Of a stretch of DNA of 64,000 nucleotides, positions 32,945-44,091 are shown one piece after another. Source of the DNA: Xenopus tropicalis. Its lineage: Eukaryota > Chordata > Amphibia > Anura > Pipidae. The notes under the pieces are model-generated. The model did no database searches and was not told the origin of the DNA. It worked only from the letters and a program-made list of their open reading frames with translations. Within the stretch, counting starts at the first letter, position 1, and each line of letters begins with the position of its first letter. The stretch lies in the NCBI RefSeq assembly GCF_000004195.4, contig NC_030677.2:197445372-197509371 (forward strand). Direction: 5' to 3'. Both the position numbers and the translations under genes were made by a program.

Positions 32945-34105
32945 CAGTAACTCATACTTGATCCCAACTAAAATATAATTACCCCTTATTGGGGGCAGAA
33001 CAGCCCTATTGGGTTTATTTCATGGTTAAATGATTCCCTTTTCTCTGTAATAATAAAACAGTACCTGTACTTGATCCCAACTAAGATATAATTACCCCTT
33101 ATTGGGGGCAGAACAGTCCTATTGGGTTTATTTCATGGTTAAATGATTCCCTTTTCTCTGTAATAATAAAACAGTACCTGTACTTGATCCCAACTAAGAT
33201 ATAATTACCCCTTATTGGGGGCAGAACAGCCCTATTGGGTTTATTTCATGGTTAAATGATTCCCTTTTCTCTGTAATAATAAAACAGTACCTGTACTTGA
33301 TCCCAAGTAAGATATAATTACCCCTTATTGGGGGCAGAACTATCCTATTGGGTTTATTTCATGGTTAAATGATTCCCCTTTCTCTGTAATAATAAAACAG
33401 TACCTGTACTTGATCCCAACTAAGATATAATTACCCCTTATTGGGGGCAGAACAGCCCTATTGGGTTTATTTCATGGTTAAATGATTCCCTTTTCTCTGT
33501 AATAATAAAACAGTACCTGTACTTGATCCCAACTAAGATATAATTACCCCTTATTGGGGGCAGAACAGTCCTATTGGGTTTATTTCATGGTTAAATGATT
33601 CCCTTTTCTCTGTAATAATAAAACAGTACCTGTACTTGATCCCAACTAAGATATAATTACCCCTTATTGGGGGCAGAACAGCCCTATTGGGTTTATTTCA
33701 TGGTTAAATGATTCCCTTTTCTCTGTAATAATAAAACAGTACCTGTACTTGATCCCAACTAAGATATAATTACCCCTTATTGGGGGCAGAACAGCCCTAT
33801 TGGGTTTATTTCATGGTTAAATGATTCCCTTTTCTCTGTAATAATAAAACAGTACCTGTACTTGATCCCAAGTAAGATATAATTACCCCTTATTGGGGGC
33901 AGAACTATCCTATTGGGTTTATTTCATGGTTAAATGATTCCCCTTTCTCTGTAATAATAAAACAGTACCTGTACTTGATCCCAACTAAGATATAATTACC
34001 CCTTATTGGGGGCAGAACAGCCCTATTGGGTTTATTTCATGGTTAAATGATTCCCTTTTCTCTGTAATAATAAAACAGTACCTGTACTTGATCCCAACTA
34101 AGATA
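32945..34105. repeat. 113-bp tandem repeat, about 10 units, with higher-order pattern
   Basis: CTCTGTAAT landmarks at 33043, 33156, 33269, 33382, 33495, 33608, 33721 and 33834 are exactly 113 apart. A distinctive variant unit (CCCAAGTAAG with ACTATCC) starts at 33269 and again at 33834. Confidence 0.95.
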
Positions 34106-34113
34106 TAATTAAT

Positions 34114-34305
34114 CAGTGGCTTAACCATATATACAGCAGACCCCGTGGTCGCTGGGGGACCCTCTGCTACCTTAAATATACTGGCGCTGTCAGGGCCGGG
34201 GCAGTTTGGATGGAAGAGGGGATAGGGGAGGAGGTACTGGTTGAGCCAGGCCCTATCAAAAGATTTTTCTGCAGGTGAGCCCTGCATGACCAAGTTACGC
34301 CGTTG
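34114..34305. mobile_element. hAT-like MITE, 192 bp, nested in copy 4
   Basis: Ends CAGTGGCTTAACCA and AAGTTACGCCGTTG are inverted repeats of the CAGTGGCGTAACYA hAT type. The 8-bp duplication TAATTAAT is exact (34106-34113, 34306-34313). Confidence 0.93.
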
Positions 34306-34468
34306 TAATTAATCCTATTGGAGGCAAAACAATCCTTTTGGGTTTATTTGTTATATGTTAAAATGATTTTAGTAGACTTAAGGTATGGAGATCCAAATGA
34401 CTCCAAATACTCCTTATCCGGAAAACCCCAGGTCCTGAGCATTCTGGATAACAGGTCCCATACCTGTA

Positions 34469-35030
34469 CTGTATAAAGTTTGGTAACATCACTGGCGATG
34501 CTGGCGTACACACTATCATAAATAGTGCACAATAACAGTCAACGAGATGCAAAAATCAATGGTATTATTTCCTTGTGCAATAACAACATTTCTCCAATTT
34601 TCCAAGAACACAAATACTGTTCCATGAATTTTGCATCTGCATAGAGTTAGTATTCAAACCCCTGCCAACACTTTGCTGAGAAAACAAAGGCTGTAAAATA
34701 TGTGTATGAAATAGATTAAGCCATTTACAAACCACTGTCATCAAAAAAAGAAACATTTCATGTGCGCCTAATAACAATGCGTTGGGCTGAACTAAAGTGT
34801 CATGGGGGGGGCTTGTTCAGTTTCATTTTGAAAATGAAGTCATTTTTATTTTTTGCTTTAGGGGAGAGTATTTTTTGGTACTCAGTTGAATGTATCTGCT
34901 CTCTGGGCATGGGAGTAGCTGGGTCTGTCTGCGCTGCCTTCTGAATACACCACTGGTTCTTTTTGCCTGCCAGTCAGAACACTCATATATATGCCCTGTG
35001 TACAGAATATTGCTAGACCAATCAGCCAAT
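34469..35030. other. Single-copy sequence, no gene recognised
   Basis: No repeat seen until the MITE end that follows. Confidence 0.4.
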
Positions 35031-35274
35031 CAATGGACAGAGTTCTGCCTTTTACTCCCACACTACTTCCTGTTACAGTTAGAGCTGCATTATTTCCTGT
35101 CAGCTGATCCCTGAGGGAGAACACAGCCCATCACTAAATGGCGGCTCAAGGGAAAGGATGTAAAAGTACAATATTTACTGATATATATATTCCAGTTTGG
35201 TAAGATAGGTCACTTAACATAATATAAACTATCTGTTGGATAAGTATTCATTCTGGGGTATAGTTTTCCTTTAA
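35031..35274. mobile_element. TTAA-type MITE, right end
   Basis: ATAATATAAACTATCTGTTG and GGGGTATAGTTTTCCTTTAA at the right boundary are what I recall for Xenopus piggyBac-like MITEs, with TTAA at 35271-35274. The left limit is unclear and approximate. Confidence 0.55.
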
Positions 35275-38181
35275 CATTAATGCAGGACATGAAGCCCTTT
35301 TCCCATTACCACTGACTATTTTCATGTCTGCCCTTCTTTTAGCCCTTGCCTGCCTTTGCCACCTGCCCTGCTCTGCCCTGGATACTCAACTGCTGCCTGC
35401 CCTGACTGGATACCTGAATATAGACTATGCCTTCGGCTGTCTGTTCTGACTTTTTCCAAACACTGATCCCATAGTCCTCCTTTTGGTCTACTGAAAGTAT
35501 TTGGACCTCTTTGCAGCAGGAAATCAGGAGGCACTGAGCCAAGTCTCAGCCAAGTGGAGGTAAGAATTTATACTGGATTTTGCCTTGCCAGTGCTTACAT
35601 TGCATACATTGTTGTGTTTTATTTTTTATATTCTTTATGTTTATTTTTATATCTTTTATCTAGTTCCCATCATGGCTGGTCTCTTAGGGGCCAAACTGGC
35701 CACTGCAACAATATCTACATGAGAAGAATAAATAAATGGTAAATGTGAGCATGTATGTATTTATATTTCATTGTACAATGCTACCTGAATAGACAATGCT
35801 GTATATTCTTACAATATGATAATAGTACATACAGGAGGAACAGGCAATACAATTAGTGGTTAGATGTATGGATATTATTCCTGCCTTCCTGGTGAAGCCT
35901 CTATTCCCCCTCTATCAGTGAGTAGTTTGCTGAGCCAGCAGTCTTCTGAAAACCAATTCCTGGGCCCCTGAACTTCCTTATTCTCAGAATTACCAAGAAA
36001 GATGGAGTCCGCTCCACTCCTTCCTCTTGCATCTATTGGGTCTCCACAACCTGGAATTACATCTCAGGGAGGAGCAGTCTGCCTGCTAATTGAGAACATT
36101 AGCTAAACAAAGAAAAGTGCTACACAAAGTAAAAACACAATCAAAGTTAACATAAATTAGATGACAGTTAAGAAATAGCATGGGCCTTATAGCATGTCCA
36201 ATCCATGAAGTCCATGCATTGATATAGTGGTCTATGGTAGGTCCCTAAATGCTATGATGCCCATGTTTGGATCGTAGGAATACTAATGGAGGATGCCTCC
36301 TCCTCATAAAACGTTCAAGAACACATGCATGCACATTATACATCATACAGCATTACATGGAAAAACAATAGAATACATTGACCCCCCCTAAGTCTCTGTT
36401 TGCTTCTTCATGCTATAATACAAGTAAAGTATAGTCAAATAAAGTTGTATAGGTATGCATAAACAGTAAAGCACACCTGAATGCAATATACTGTGCTGCA
36501 CATAGATGCACAGTCAGGCCTGCCCAAAACACTAAACTGTACAACTGAAGGCATGAGTGGTATCAGACAAGCATAATGACCCTTTACTTGTCATTCCAAA
36601 CACCTATATAAACTGAAGCTTCAAGATTCCACTTACGTCTTCCCGACCCCATTATAATTATGTCCTAATTCAGGCACAAAAACGTCAGTATACTCTGTAG
36701 CCACTGTTTTTAAAATATATATACTGGTATGTGGAGTTGGGTTGATCACCTTTTATCTAACCTTTTCAAAGGCCGGTCCTTATAACAAGAATCTAGAGCC
36801 ATTTTTCTGTTCTCCAACACTACTTTATTTGTCCCAGCCTCCTGGAATTTCTCCATTTCATCAAAGATCTTGCTCTGGCATTTAGAGATATATTTAACTT
36901 TCCTTATATTTATTTATTGAGTACAAGCCCAGAAAACAAATAACTGTGGGTTTCCTGTACTACCAAATGTACTTTGCTATAGACTGTAGCCTTCAGTGCC
37001 TCTTACATAACAGGCTCCATTTTCCCTGCCTTAGGAAACGTGTTTAGTATCATCATCAGTGATGGTAACAGCATTAAGTGGATGGCAGTTTTGCCTGGCT
37101 CCTCCATCATTATTGTATTCTTTATTAACTCAGCCATAGCCTTCAAACCACTAAAGCACTGATATTTATATAAGGGCTCCTTAAGGCTGGGTTTTATTGC
37201 CTCCCAATTATAGAGTTGTGGTTGAAGCAGTGGTAATGCTCAGCCATTGTTTCTTCTGCCATAACTTTCACTTGTCACTGTCCTCTGAAAGGGATCTACT
37301 GGTGAATAAGGCAACAAATAGGTACACATTTTTAAAATGCAATTTAAAATCTTCCCCAAAATGTATAAAATCATAGACTTGCATAAATACAGAGATGACT
37401 CTATAATATGACAAATATGTAAAGTTACAGTTTAGAAAAAGGAATCAATTTTGCTTATATAAGTAATTTTTTTTGCCCCAGTGAGATATTTTAGATCATT
37501 TTTTATTGTGGATCACCATGGGGGATCATTTTACTCTATCACCTCTTATAGAGCTCAAAGTTGCATGGTGCATCATAATGGTGCATTATGTTGACTATAA
37601 AAGGTTTACTTTAGTATGTGGGTTTTTTTTTTTTTTACCCCCCATATAATAATCTGCCTTTACCATAAAGCATGTCTGAATAATAATGAAGTCTTTTGTT
37701 TGACCCCCTAAGGGGAATTTCCAATTTTTTAAATTGAATTGCATACTATGAAAAAAAAGTGAATTAAATGATACATCAAGCAAACACAGATGCTACCTAA
37801 TGGAAGCCAGAGACTGTAGATGGAAAGACATATGTGTAATGTAAGGCATCATTCAGCACATTATTAGTCCCTTCACCAGTTGTACAAGGTACAGAAAGGG
37901 CACTGGGCATCAATTACAAGAATAAGTGCATCTGGAAACAACCCTCTCTTGACACCATTGGCTGTGCATGTAGGTGGCTCTTACTATTGGTTATTGCACA
38001 TACAGAAGTTTGCCAGATTTTTCCAGATGCAGCTGCACTACGTAAGTCACAAACTTGCCATTAATGTGCTCTCATAAGTGAATAATTGGTTTGGGCTGAG
38101 TACGTTTTATGGGAAATCACGGAAAGGATGAGGCGCTGCCAGGGTTTATACACAGCAGCCAACTTAGTGGTGGAGATATAC
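35275..38181. other. Longest stretch with little recognisable repeat
   Basis: Mostly single-copy AT-rich DNA. 35335-35540 is pyrimidine-rich (CTGCCTGCCCTGACTGG) and may be old LTR-type sequence. A 55-codon open stretch without internal stop lies on the minus strand at 36746-36913 (see findings). ORFs of 60-65 codons elsewhere are unremarkable. Confidence 0.4.
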
Positions 38182-38806
38182 AACCCCCTTTCCAAAAAAG
38201 TTGTAACACTGTGTACAATGTAAATAAGAATGGGATGATCTGAAAATCATTTAAACCCTATATTTAACTGGAAACAGAACAAAGACAACATATCAGATGT
38301 TGAAACTAAGAAACGTTATTGTTGTCTGAAAGATATATGGTCATTTTTAATTTGATGCCAGCAATGGGTTTCAAAAAAGTTGGGACACGGGTAACAAAAG
38401 ACTGAAAAAGGTGTGTAAGGGCTAAAAAAATAAATAAAAATCACCAATTGGTGATTGTGTATAAATAGAGCATCCCAGAGGGGGTAAGTCTCTCAGAAGT
38501 AAATATGGGGAGGGGTTCAAGACTCTGGGGGGGAGCAAATATTGCAAACATTTAAGAATAACTTTGCTTAATTGCTGAGAATCTGGGGATCTCATCACCT
38601 ACAGAACATAATATCATTAAAAGATTCAGATGGCAGTGACCTTCAGGGCCTCAGACAGCACTGCATTACACACAGACCCGATTCTGTAATGGAAATCACT
38701 GCATGGGCTCAGGAATGTTTCCAAAACTACTGTCTAGGAACACAGTTCCCTTTTGCACCCACAAATGCAAGTTACAACTCTACTATGCAAAGAAGAAACC
38801 ATCATA

Positions 38807-39068
38807 TAGATTGTAAGCTCTATGGGGCAGGGACCTCCATCCTCTTGTGTCTTTGACTCTTAACTTATTGCAACTGTATCTTGTATTTATTTGTATTTAT
38901 TGTTATACTTTGTATTTATCTATTATTATCTTAATAACCCCCTGTTTGTATTAATGTATTCTACTGTACAGCGCTGCGTACATAAGTAGCGCTTTATAAA
39001 TAAAGATATACATACATACCTGTACATATACATACATACATACATTTATACATACATATATACATATA
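38807..39068 (+). mobile_element. L2-type LINE 3' end inside the Tc1 element
   Basis: TAGATTGTAAGCTCTATGGG ... TACAGCGCTGCGTACATAAG ... CTTTATAAATAAAGATATAC followed by an irregular (ATAC)n tail. Same subfamily as 28826-29306. Inserted into the transposase gene. Confidence 0.82.
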
Positions 39069-39186
39069 TAAACCTGATCCAGAAACACCACTGCCTTCTC
39101 TGGGCCCAAGCGCATTTAAGATGGGGTGAAAAACTGCCCTATGGTCTGATGAATCAGAATTTGAAACTCTTTTTAGAAATCATGGC

Positions 39187-39457
39187 CAGAGCTGGAACTA
39201 GGGGTAGGCAGCTGCCTAGGGCGCAACGATTGAGGGGCGCCAGGCAGGAGACTCTCCTGCATACCCCTAGTGCTACTTTGTCATTGCCTCAACACTTGTC
39301 ATTAGCGGCAGAGGCAATGACCAATCTAATCGCATTGCCCCCCTGCACCTCCTCCTGTGCTTTGGCGCGCATGCGCCGTTCGGGGGGGGGGCGGGGAGGT
39401 GGGCGGAGTTGGCCGACCGGGTTGCCTAGGGCGCCCGGTCGGCTTGGCCCACCCCTG
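39187..39457. mobile_element. hAT-like MITE, 271 bp, inside the Tc1 element
   Basis: Starts CAGAGCTGGAACTAGGGGTA, ends GGCTTGGCCCACCCCTG. The target duplication ATCATGGC is perfect (39179-39186, 39458-39465). Same family as 58671-58931, sharing GGTAGGCAG, GCTGCCTAGGGCGCAA-like text and GGCGCGCATGCGCCGTTCGG. Confidence 0.93.
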
Positions 39458-39570
39458 ATCATGGCCATTGCATTTACCTGGCTACAGAGGGGAAAGACCT
39501 TCCAGCTTTTTGAAAGTAATGATTCATTTCTTGGTCTTGTTCTTCATATGACTAAATCATCTGAATGACC

Positions 39571-40204
39571 TTCAGAATTCTCCTGATAAAATGGACTCTG
39601 TTGGCTAAATAACCCTCAGCATCCTAATTGCAAAATGACCTCCAGAATTCTCTTGACTATACTGAATAATAAATTAGAATTGTTGTATGACTCTCCCCAA
39701 GAAACAGTGAGGCACCTGATTTTTGGGTTATTAGGTTTACTGAATTTTCATGTTCTCTCACAGTTGAAAATATTATATCTTTACAGAACAACATATAAAG
39801 GTAGCTTTATTAAAGTCATTCAGTTAGCCACTACAAGTATAAACCGATAACGCTATCACTTTTAGCCATTCCCTGATTTCCAGGACTAGCAGCTGCCACT
39901 CAGTGCCCAAAGTATTAATTTTACAATTTTAATGACATGTTGTGGGTCAAAATGATTGTCATTAGTACCAGCCAGTGTAATAGAGTTGATGGCTTTCCCA
40001 GTCTTTAATTCTGCAAGGAATCCCCTTGGGGTTACATTCTCAGACATAACATCAAACTATCAAACTTACAACGTGTGAAATGGTGACATCATTTTAATTT
40101 GCTGTTGAAGTGGAATCAGCAAAGTGGAGCTAATAAACGATTACGATGCGTCGCGGAGCAAGCAATTTCCATAGTGTCGGAACCTGTGCTGACAATTTAT
40201 CATT
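39571..40204. other. Single-copy sequence, no gene recognised
   Basis: 40075-40200 contains GCTAATAAACGATTACGATG and TCGCGGAGCAAGCAATTTCC, unusual in its CpG content for non-repeat DNA here; possible conserved noncoding tract. Confidence 0.35.
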
Positions 40205-40205
40205 A

Positions 40206-40398
40206 AGTACAGAAGATTTGTTTTTCAGTTACCTCCACCCAGCATGCATTGCCAGAATTAAAAAAAACTATTTTTCCTGACCCTTAAAAAATACTTAAGT
40301 AAAGTGTCAATTAGAGTTTTCAGTTTGACCAAAGCCAAGATGATGTTTGTGTTGCATAGGGGCAATTGTATTAATCCCGAGGAACAAGGGTACCAAAA
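40206..40398. repeat. Local direct duplication, copy A
   Basis: AGTACAGAAGATTTG, CAGTTACCTCCACCCAGC, GATGATGTTTGTGTTGCA and GAGGAACAAGGGTACCAAAA recur in the same order at 40702-40883. Confidence 0.85.
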
Positions 40399-40701
40399 AA
40401 TTCATGGTTCCCTGTAGCTTCTTATCTTCCCTCTCTTGGTTGTCCCTCTCTGATATTGGTGAGAATTCCAGTAAGAGATATAGAAAACAAGAAGAAATCA
40501 AGGTTCTTTATAAGTTAATGGCCAGTGTAATGCCTTGGGGTGCTGCATCTGGCACTGGGTCCTCCAGTGGAACAGACCGCTAATTTTAGCCCAATTTACT
40601 GACATTTGTCTATGAGACACGCTAAGGAAAGGTATTTTGTACACAATGGAGCTCTGGGGAATCTTTAATGCAACTGTACTTTTTATTTATTTGTATTCAG
40701 T

Positions 40702-40883
40702 AGTACAGCAGATTTTTTACAAGTTACCTCCGCCCAGCCCAGTTGCCAAGTTCAAAATCCTTTTATTGACCCTTAAGAAATGGACCAATTAGAGTGTGAC
40801 ATTTTCAGTTTCCCCAAGGCCTAGATGATGTTTACGTTGCACTGGGGTAATTGTATCAATCCCAAGGAACAAGGGTACCAAAA
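40702..40883. repeat. Local direct duplication, copy B
   Basis: Partner of 40206-40398, about 490 bp downstream. Text on both sides (GCAACTGTACTTTTTATTTA before; TTTTAATGTTCAGCACTG after) resembles a decayed L2 3' end, so copy B may lie inside an L2 remnant. Confidence 0.8.
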
Positions 40884-41082
40884 TGCCATTAATTATTGTA
40901 TTTTGTATAATATTATTGTAATGGCCCCCTGCTTGTTTATTCATTTATCGTTTTAATGTTCAGCACTGTTTTCTGCACTTTGCCCTATCTTTAAAGACAT
41001 TTACCACCGACTTCTACCACTTTTGATGAAATAACTCGCTCAGACCCAGTGATACTGATTTTTTCTTTGATAAAGACCTTCG
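40884..41082. other. Sequence with possible L2 remnant
   Basis: TTGTATTTTGTATAAT ... CCCCCTGCTTGTTTATTCAT resembles L2 3' text. Nothing else seen. Confidence 0.35.
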
Positions 41083-41323
41083 ACCAATACCTTAATTTCC
41101 TAGGGCCAAAGGATCGAATAGCAGGCATAGGTGCCATCAATAAGCCAATGTGGTCCCTGATCCGATGGAAAAACCTTCCCAAATGAGATCTGGTCAATTT
41201 CAGGCTAGATGTTGGTTGGGGAGGCCCATCAGAGGTGCCCATACACGAGCAGATAAGCTGTCAAATTGGCCTAAAGGACTGATATCGGCAGCTGAAATCA
41301 TCCCGTGTATGGCCACCTTTAGT
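41083..41323. mobile_element. 'ccatacac'-type MITE
   Basis: Right end TCCCGTGTATGGCCACCTTT is clear; interior has GTGCCCATACACGAGCAGAT and GGTCCCTGATCCGATGG. The left end is decayed. Confidence 0.6.
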
Positions 41324-42729
41324 TTACCCTACTTAAATTACCCAATGCTAAAGGGCTTATATTTGAATACAAGTGCAATGTGCAAAGTGTAATTTTGGAA
41401 GCAATTTACCATGTTTTTTTGTACCCAGAATGCAGCAGATTTTTCAACAATTCCAGCAAATTTGCACCCCTGCACAGATTTGCATTTGGTCAGATCTAAA
41501 AGTAATTGGGTTAACTTTTTTATAGTGGGGATTGGTTGTTTCCGTCGCTCGCTGTAGTCTAGCTCCAGGGTTCCCCTGCTTTAATAGCATACATGCACAC
41601 GATTAATCAGAACAAACAGTGGTATTTTGTGCAAATATGTGCAAGTGATAGAAATGTGTAGTGGTAGCAGGTACAATTATTGTATCCATTTTTGTGTGAC
41701 TGCCTTTGTGGCTGTGCTTGTCAATGAGCCCTCCTGTGTGTACAAGGATAGGGAAAGGTACGGAGGAAAGCCATAGTCCAACATGGAGGATGGAATACAT
41801 ATAGGATTAAGGGCTCATATGAAAATGTATATAGATGTGTGAAATGGGGGTAAGGTATACAGAAAGCCTTCAAACGAAACATCTGCTCCAGGATTTTGAT
41901 TCGATTTAGGTGCTCTTGTTCAGACTCTTGTATCTGCCAAGACAGGGTCAGAAGGTCTGATGGAATTTATACAGACATTCCTAGACAAAGGAACATAAAT
42001 TAACCAACCAAACTCACTCACCATCTCCCCCCCACCCCAAAGGCATTCTGAATTCCCAGCTGGGGGGGGGGGACACTTTTCTAACTGTTGTATTCTCACC
42101 TTTTTTATAAATGAACTCTCCCAGCCTCTGCACCATGTACAATCATGGGGGGTGAGCCGGCAAGCAGCTGACAGAATAAATCAGGATTGCTGGATATGAG
42201 AATTGTTTGTTTAACCTTACAGACATGCCCAAAAATTGAAGTGGATTGAAATGGCAGAGACCTTTCCAGGAAAACATCAGAGCCAGAGAAACATTCTATC
42301 AAAGGTTATCTCTCAAATCATGATTTAAGTGCTTGCTAAAATGTTGTCTGCGGCGCAACTAACAACTCTTACAACTTCATTAGTTCTACAAAATCTCTAA
42401 TCATCAAAGGTAAAATAACTTAATTTTTTTGTCTTACGGATCAGTTTTCAGTGCCCCTTCCCCCCCCTAGTCAAATTGGTAATGAAATAAACTAATTAAT
42501 TTAAAACTTTCCCATGAACAAAGGCAAAACTGCAGTGGCTTCACTTGTGTGGGACCAGATTCATACACAGCAGGATGTCCATGGGAGAGGGTTGATTGGC
42601 CAGGCTGTAGCCTTACTCCTGTACAAAATGGATACACTCATTACATGTAGTAGGGCTTATGGCTAAAAAGGAGGTGGCAACACTAGGTGCACAAAGGGAC
42701 TTGGAATAATGTACATGTAACCTCTATTT
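41324..42729. other. Single-copy sequence, no gene recognised
   Basis: Homopolymer runs of C or G near 42025 and 42060. No repeat family or exon identified. Confidence 0.4.
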
Positions 42730-42744
42730 CAGCTCAATAACTGC

Positions 42745-43034
42745 CTACCTGGATTAGTACCGGTAGAACATGGGTTACACTGTACTCTCTCGCCTTCGCT
42801 AAGTGGAAGAGGAAGGTGAGGGTGTTGCAGAACTACGCCTCTCTTGCTGCTATACAGAAAAATAGAGACAGTAAGCGCCAGAGGTTCTTGCAAATAACAA
42901 AACAGAAAGTTTATTGAACATCCACAGGGTTTACACACAGTCTCAGAGGCAAGTGGTACAGGCAACACCACATACAGAGTGCTACCCCTGCCACTATCTA
43001 ATGCCCCATTCACAGGGCCCTGTTCCCCGACTTT
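42745..43034 (-). mobile_element. LTR-like sequence, left arm of an inverted pair
   Basis: Read on the minus strand it contains GTCGGGGAACAGGGCCCTGT, TTCAATAAACTTTCTG (poly-A signal), TCTGGCGC, GTAGTTCTGCAACACCCTC and CCACTTAGCGAAGGCG. The same landmarks in the same order occur on the plus strand at 43415-43980. LTR origin is inferred from the poly-A signal and layout. Confidence 0.5.
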
Positions 43035-43414
43035 AACTGGGGCCCTGGCCAGGTTCACAGCAACACCCACCCTGTTCCTGAGGTAGAAAACCAAACAGGA
43101 AGTGCCACTCCTTTCCCAGCACTATAGTGTAGGGACCCATAGGTATTAGAGTCCCTATGGCTTTAATTCCCTACTGCCTGATTTCTATCATTGTTGCTGG
43201 GCAAAGTCCCATGTATCTAGTTCACTATACCTTATGCCTTATTGGTTTAGTTAGGATGACCACTCCCCTTGCAGACTAATAAAGTGTCTAGCAAGGAGGG
43301 GTGGCTTCCTCTTTGGCTGCCTTCTGACTCTCTGGGAATAACTCCATTGAGCCTGGGATCAGAATAGGCCCCAGTAAAGCCACCTGCCCTAGAGTAGCCC
43401 CTTGGTGCTCTAGT
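43035..43414. other. Sequence between the inverted LTR-like arms
   Basis: No coding region. Contains ACTAATAAAGTGTCTAG (AATAAA) near 43275. Confidence 0.4.
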
Positions 43415-43980
43415 GAAGTCGGGGACAGGGCCCCGTGAATGAGGTGAAGTTAGTGGTAGGATAGATCCTGTTATAGCACGCTCTAGAGAGTGTGATATAG
43501 TTAGGGCTATCTAGTAAGAGCAGTCTTGGCTCCAACATAGGAGAAAGTAAGGGTTCAGCATACCCAGGCTCTGTTTGCCTTGCTGTAGGGACCGCAGTTC
43601 AGACACAGGTATCAGGCAGTATCTACCCCTGATCCACCGTTGGCTGTAGGGATCCGGTCCAGTAAAGGGTGACCATCCTCGGGGTATCTGTTGGTTCCTC
43701 ATCTACCTCCACTGGTGTGCCACTCTGTCTTTGCACTTACCAACTGCCACAAACCATTGTGATAACTACCTCGACTATTGTGAGTATAACCCTGTTGTGA
43801 CAATAAACGTCTTCTGGCGTCCTAATTACTACATCTACACCATACAGCTTCAGGGAGTTGTAGTTCAACACCATCGTCGCCTCCAAATTAGCTCCTATAG
43901 GCCATCTCCCACTTAGCGGAGGCCCATCCTGGGAAAGGGTGATCGCACGTAACACATGCTCTACCATATTCTAGCCCGGA
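43415..43980 (+). mobile_element. LTR-like sequence, right arm of an inverted pair
   Basis: GTCGGGGACAGGGCCCCGTG (43415 on), then GACAATAAACGTCTTCTGGC (43799 on), GTAGTTCAACACCATCG, CCACTTAGCGGAGGCC and ACACATGCTCTACC. Homologous to the minus-strand reading of 42745-43034 but longer. Confidence 0.5.
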
Positions 43981-44091
43981 TTAACCCCTTCTAAGCCAAA
44001 TAGGTGTTACAATAGCAAAGTGAGAGGAAGTGGTCACCATACCACCATACCAACTCGCCTCATGACAGCAGCACCCCTACTGTATTGTGCA

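Larger units (their letters stand above)
32874..34468 (-). mobile_element. MITE with 113-bp tandem array (copy 4)
   Basis: Left terminus is lost (starts at CTATCTCCCATAGACCCCAT, normally about 60 bp inside), right terminus GGTCCCATACCTGTA is intact. The array has about ten units. A hAT-like MITE sits near the right side of the array (34114-34305). Confidence 0.9.
38182..39570 (+). pseudogene. Tc1/mariner-type transposon with broken transposase
   Basis: Left end resembles the CCAAAAAAGTTG termini of Tc1-like elements common in fish and frogs. A transposase begins near 38505 (MGRGS). Recognisable blocks follow: a helix-turn-helix remnant with NIISLKDS, then LRQHCITH and VMEITAWAQECFQN (about 38655-38735), then after an insertion LWAQAHL and ALWSDESEFETLFRNH (39085-39183, one frame shift apart). 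WSDES carries the first catalytic aspartate of the DDE/D triad, which cuts and joins DNA ends. The reading frame has stops and shifts, an L2 end (38807-39068) and a hAT MITE (39187-39457) split it, and the later catalytic blocks are not found. The right terminus is not identified; the end is approximate. Clearly dead. Confidence 0.8.
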
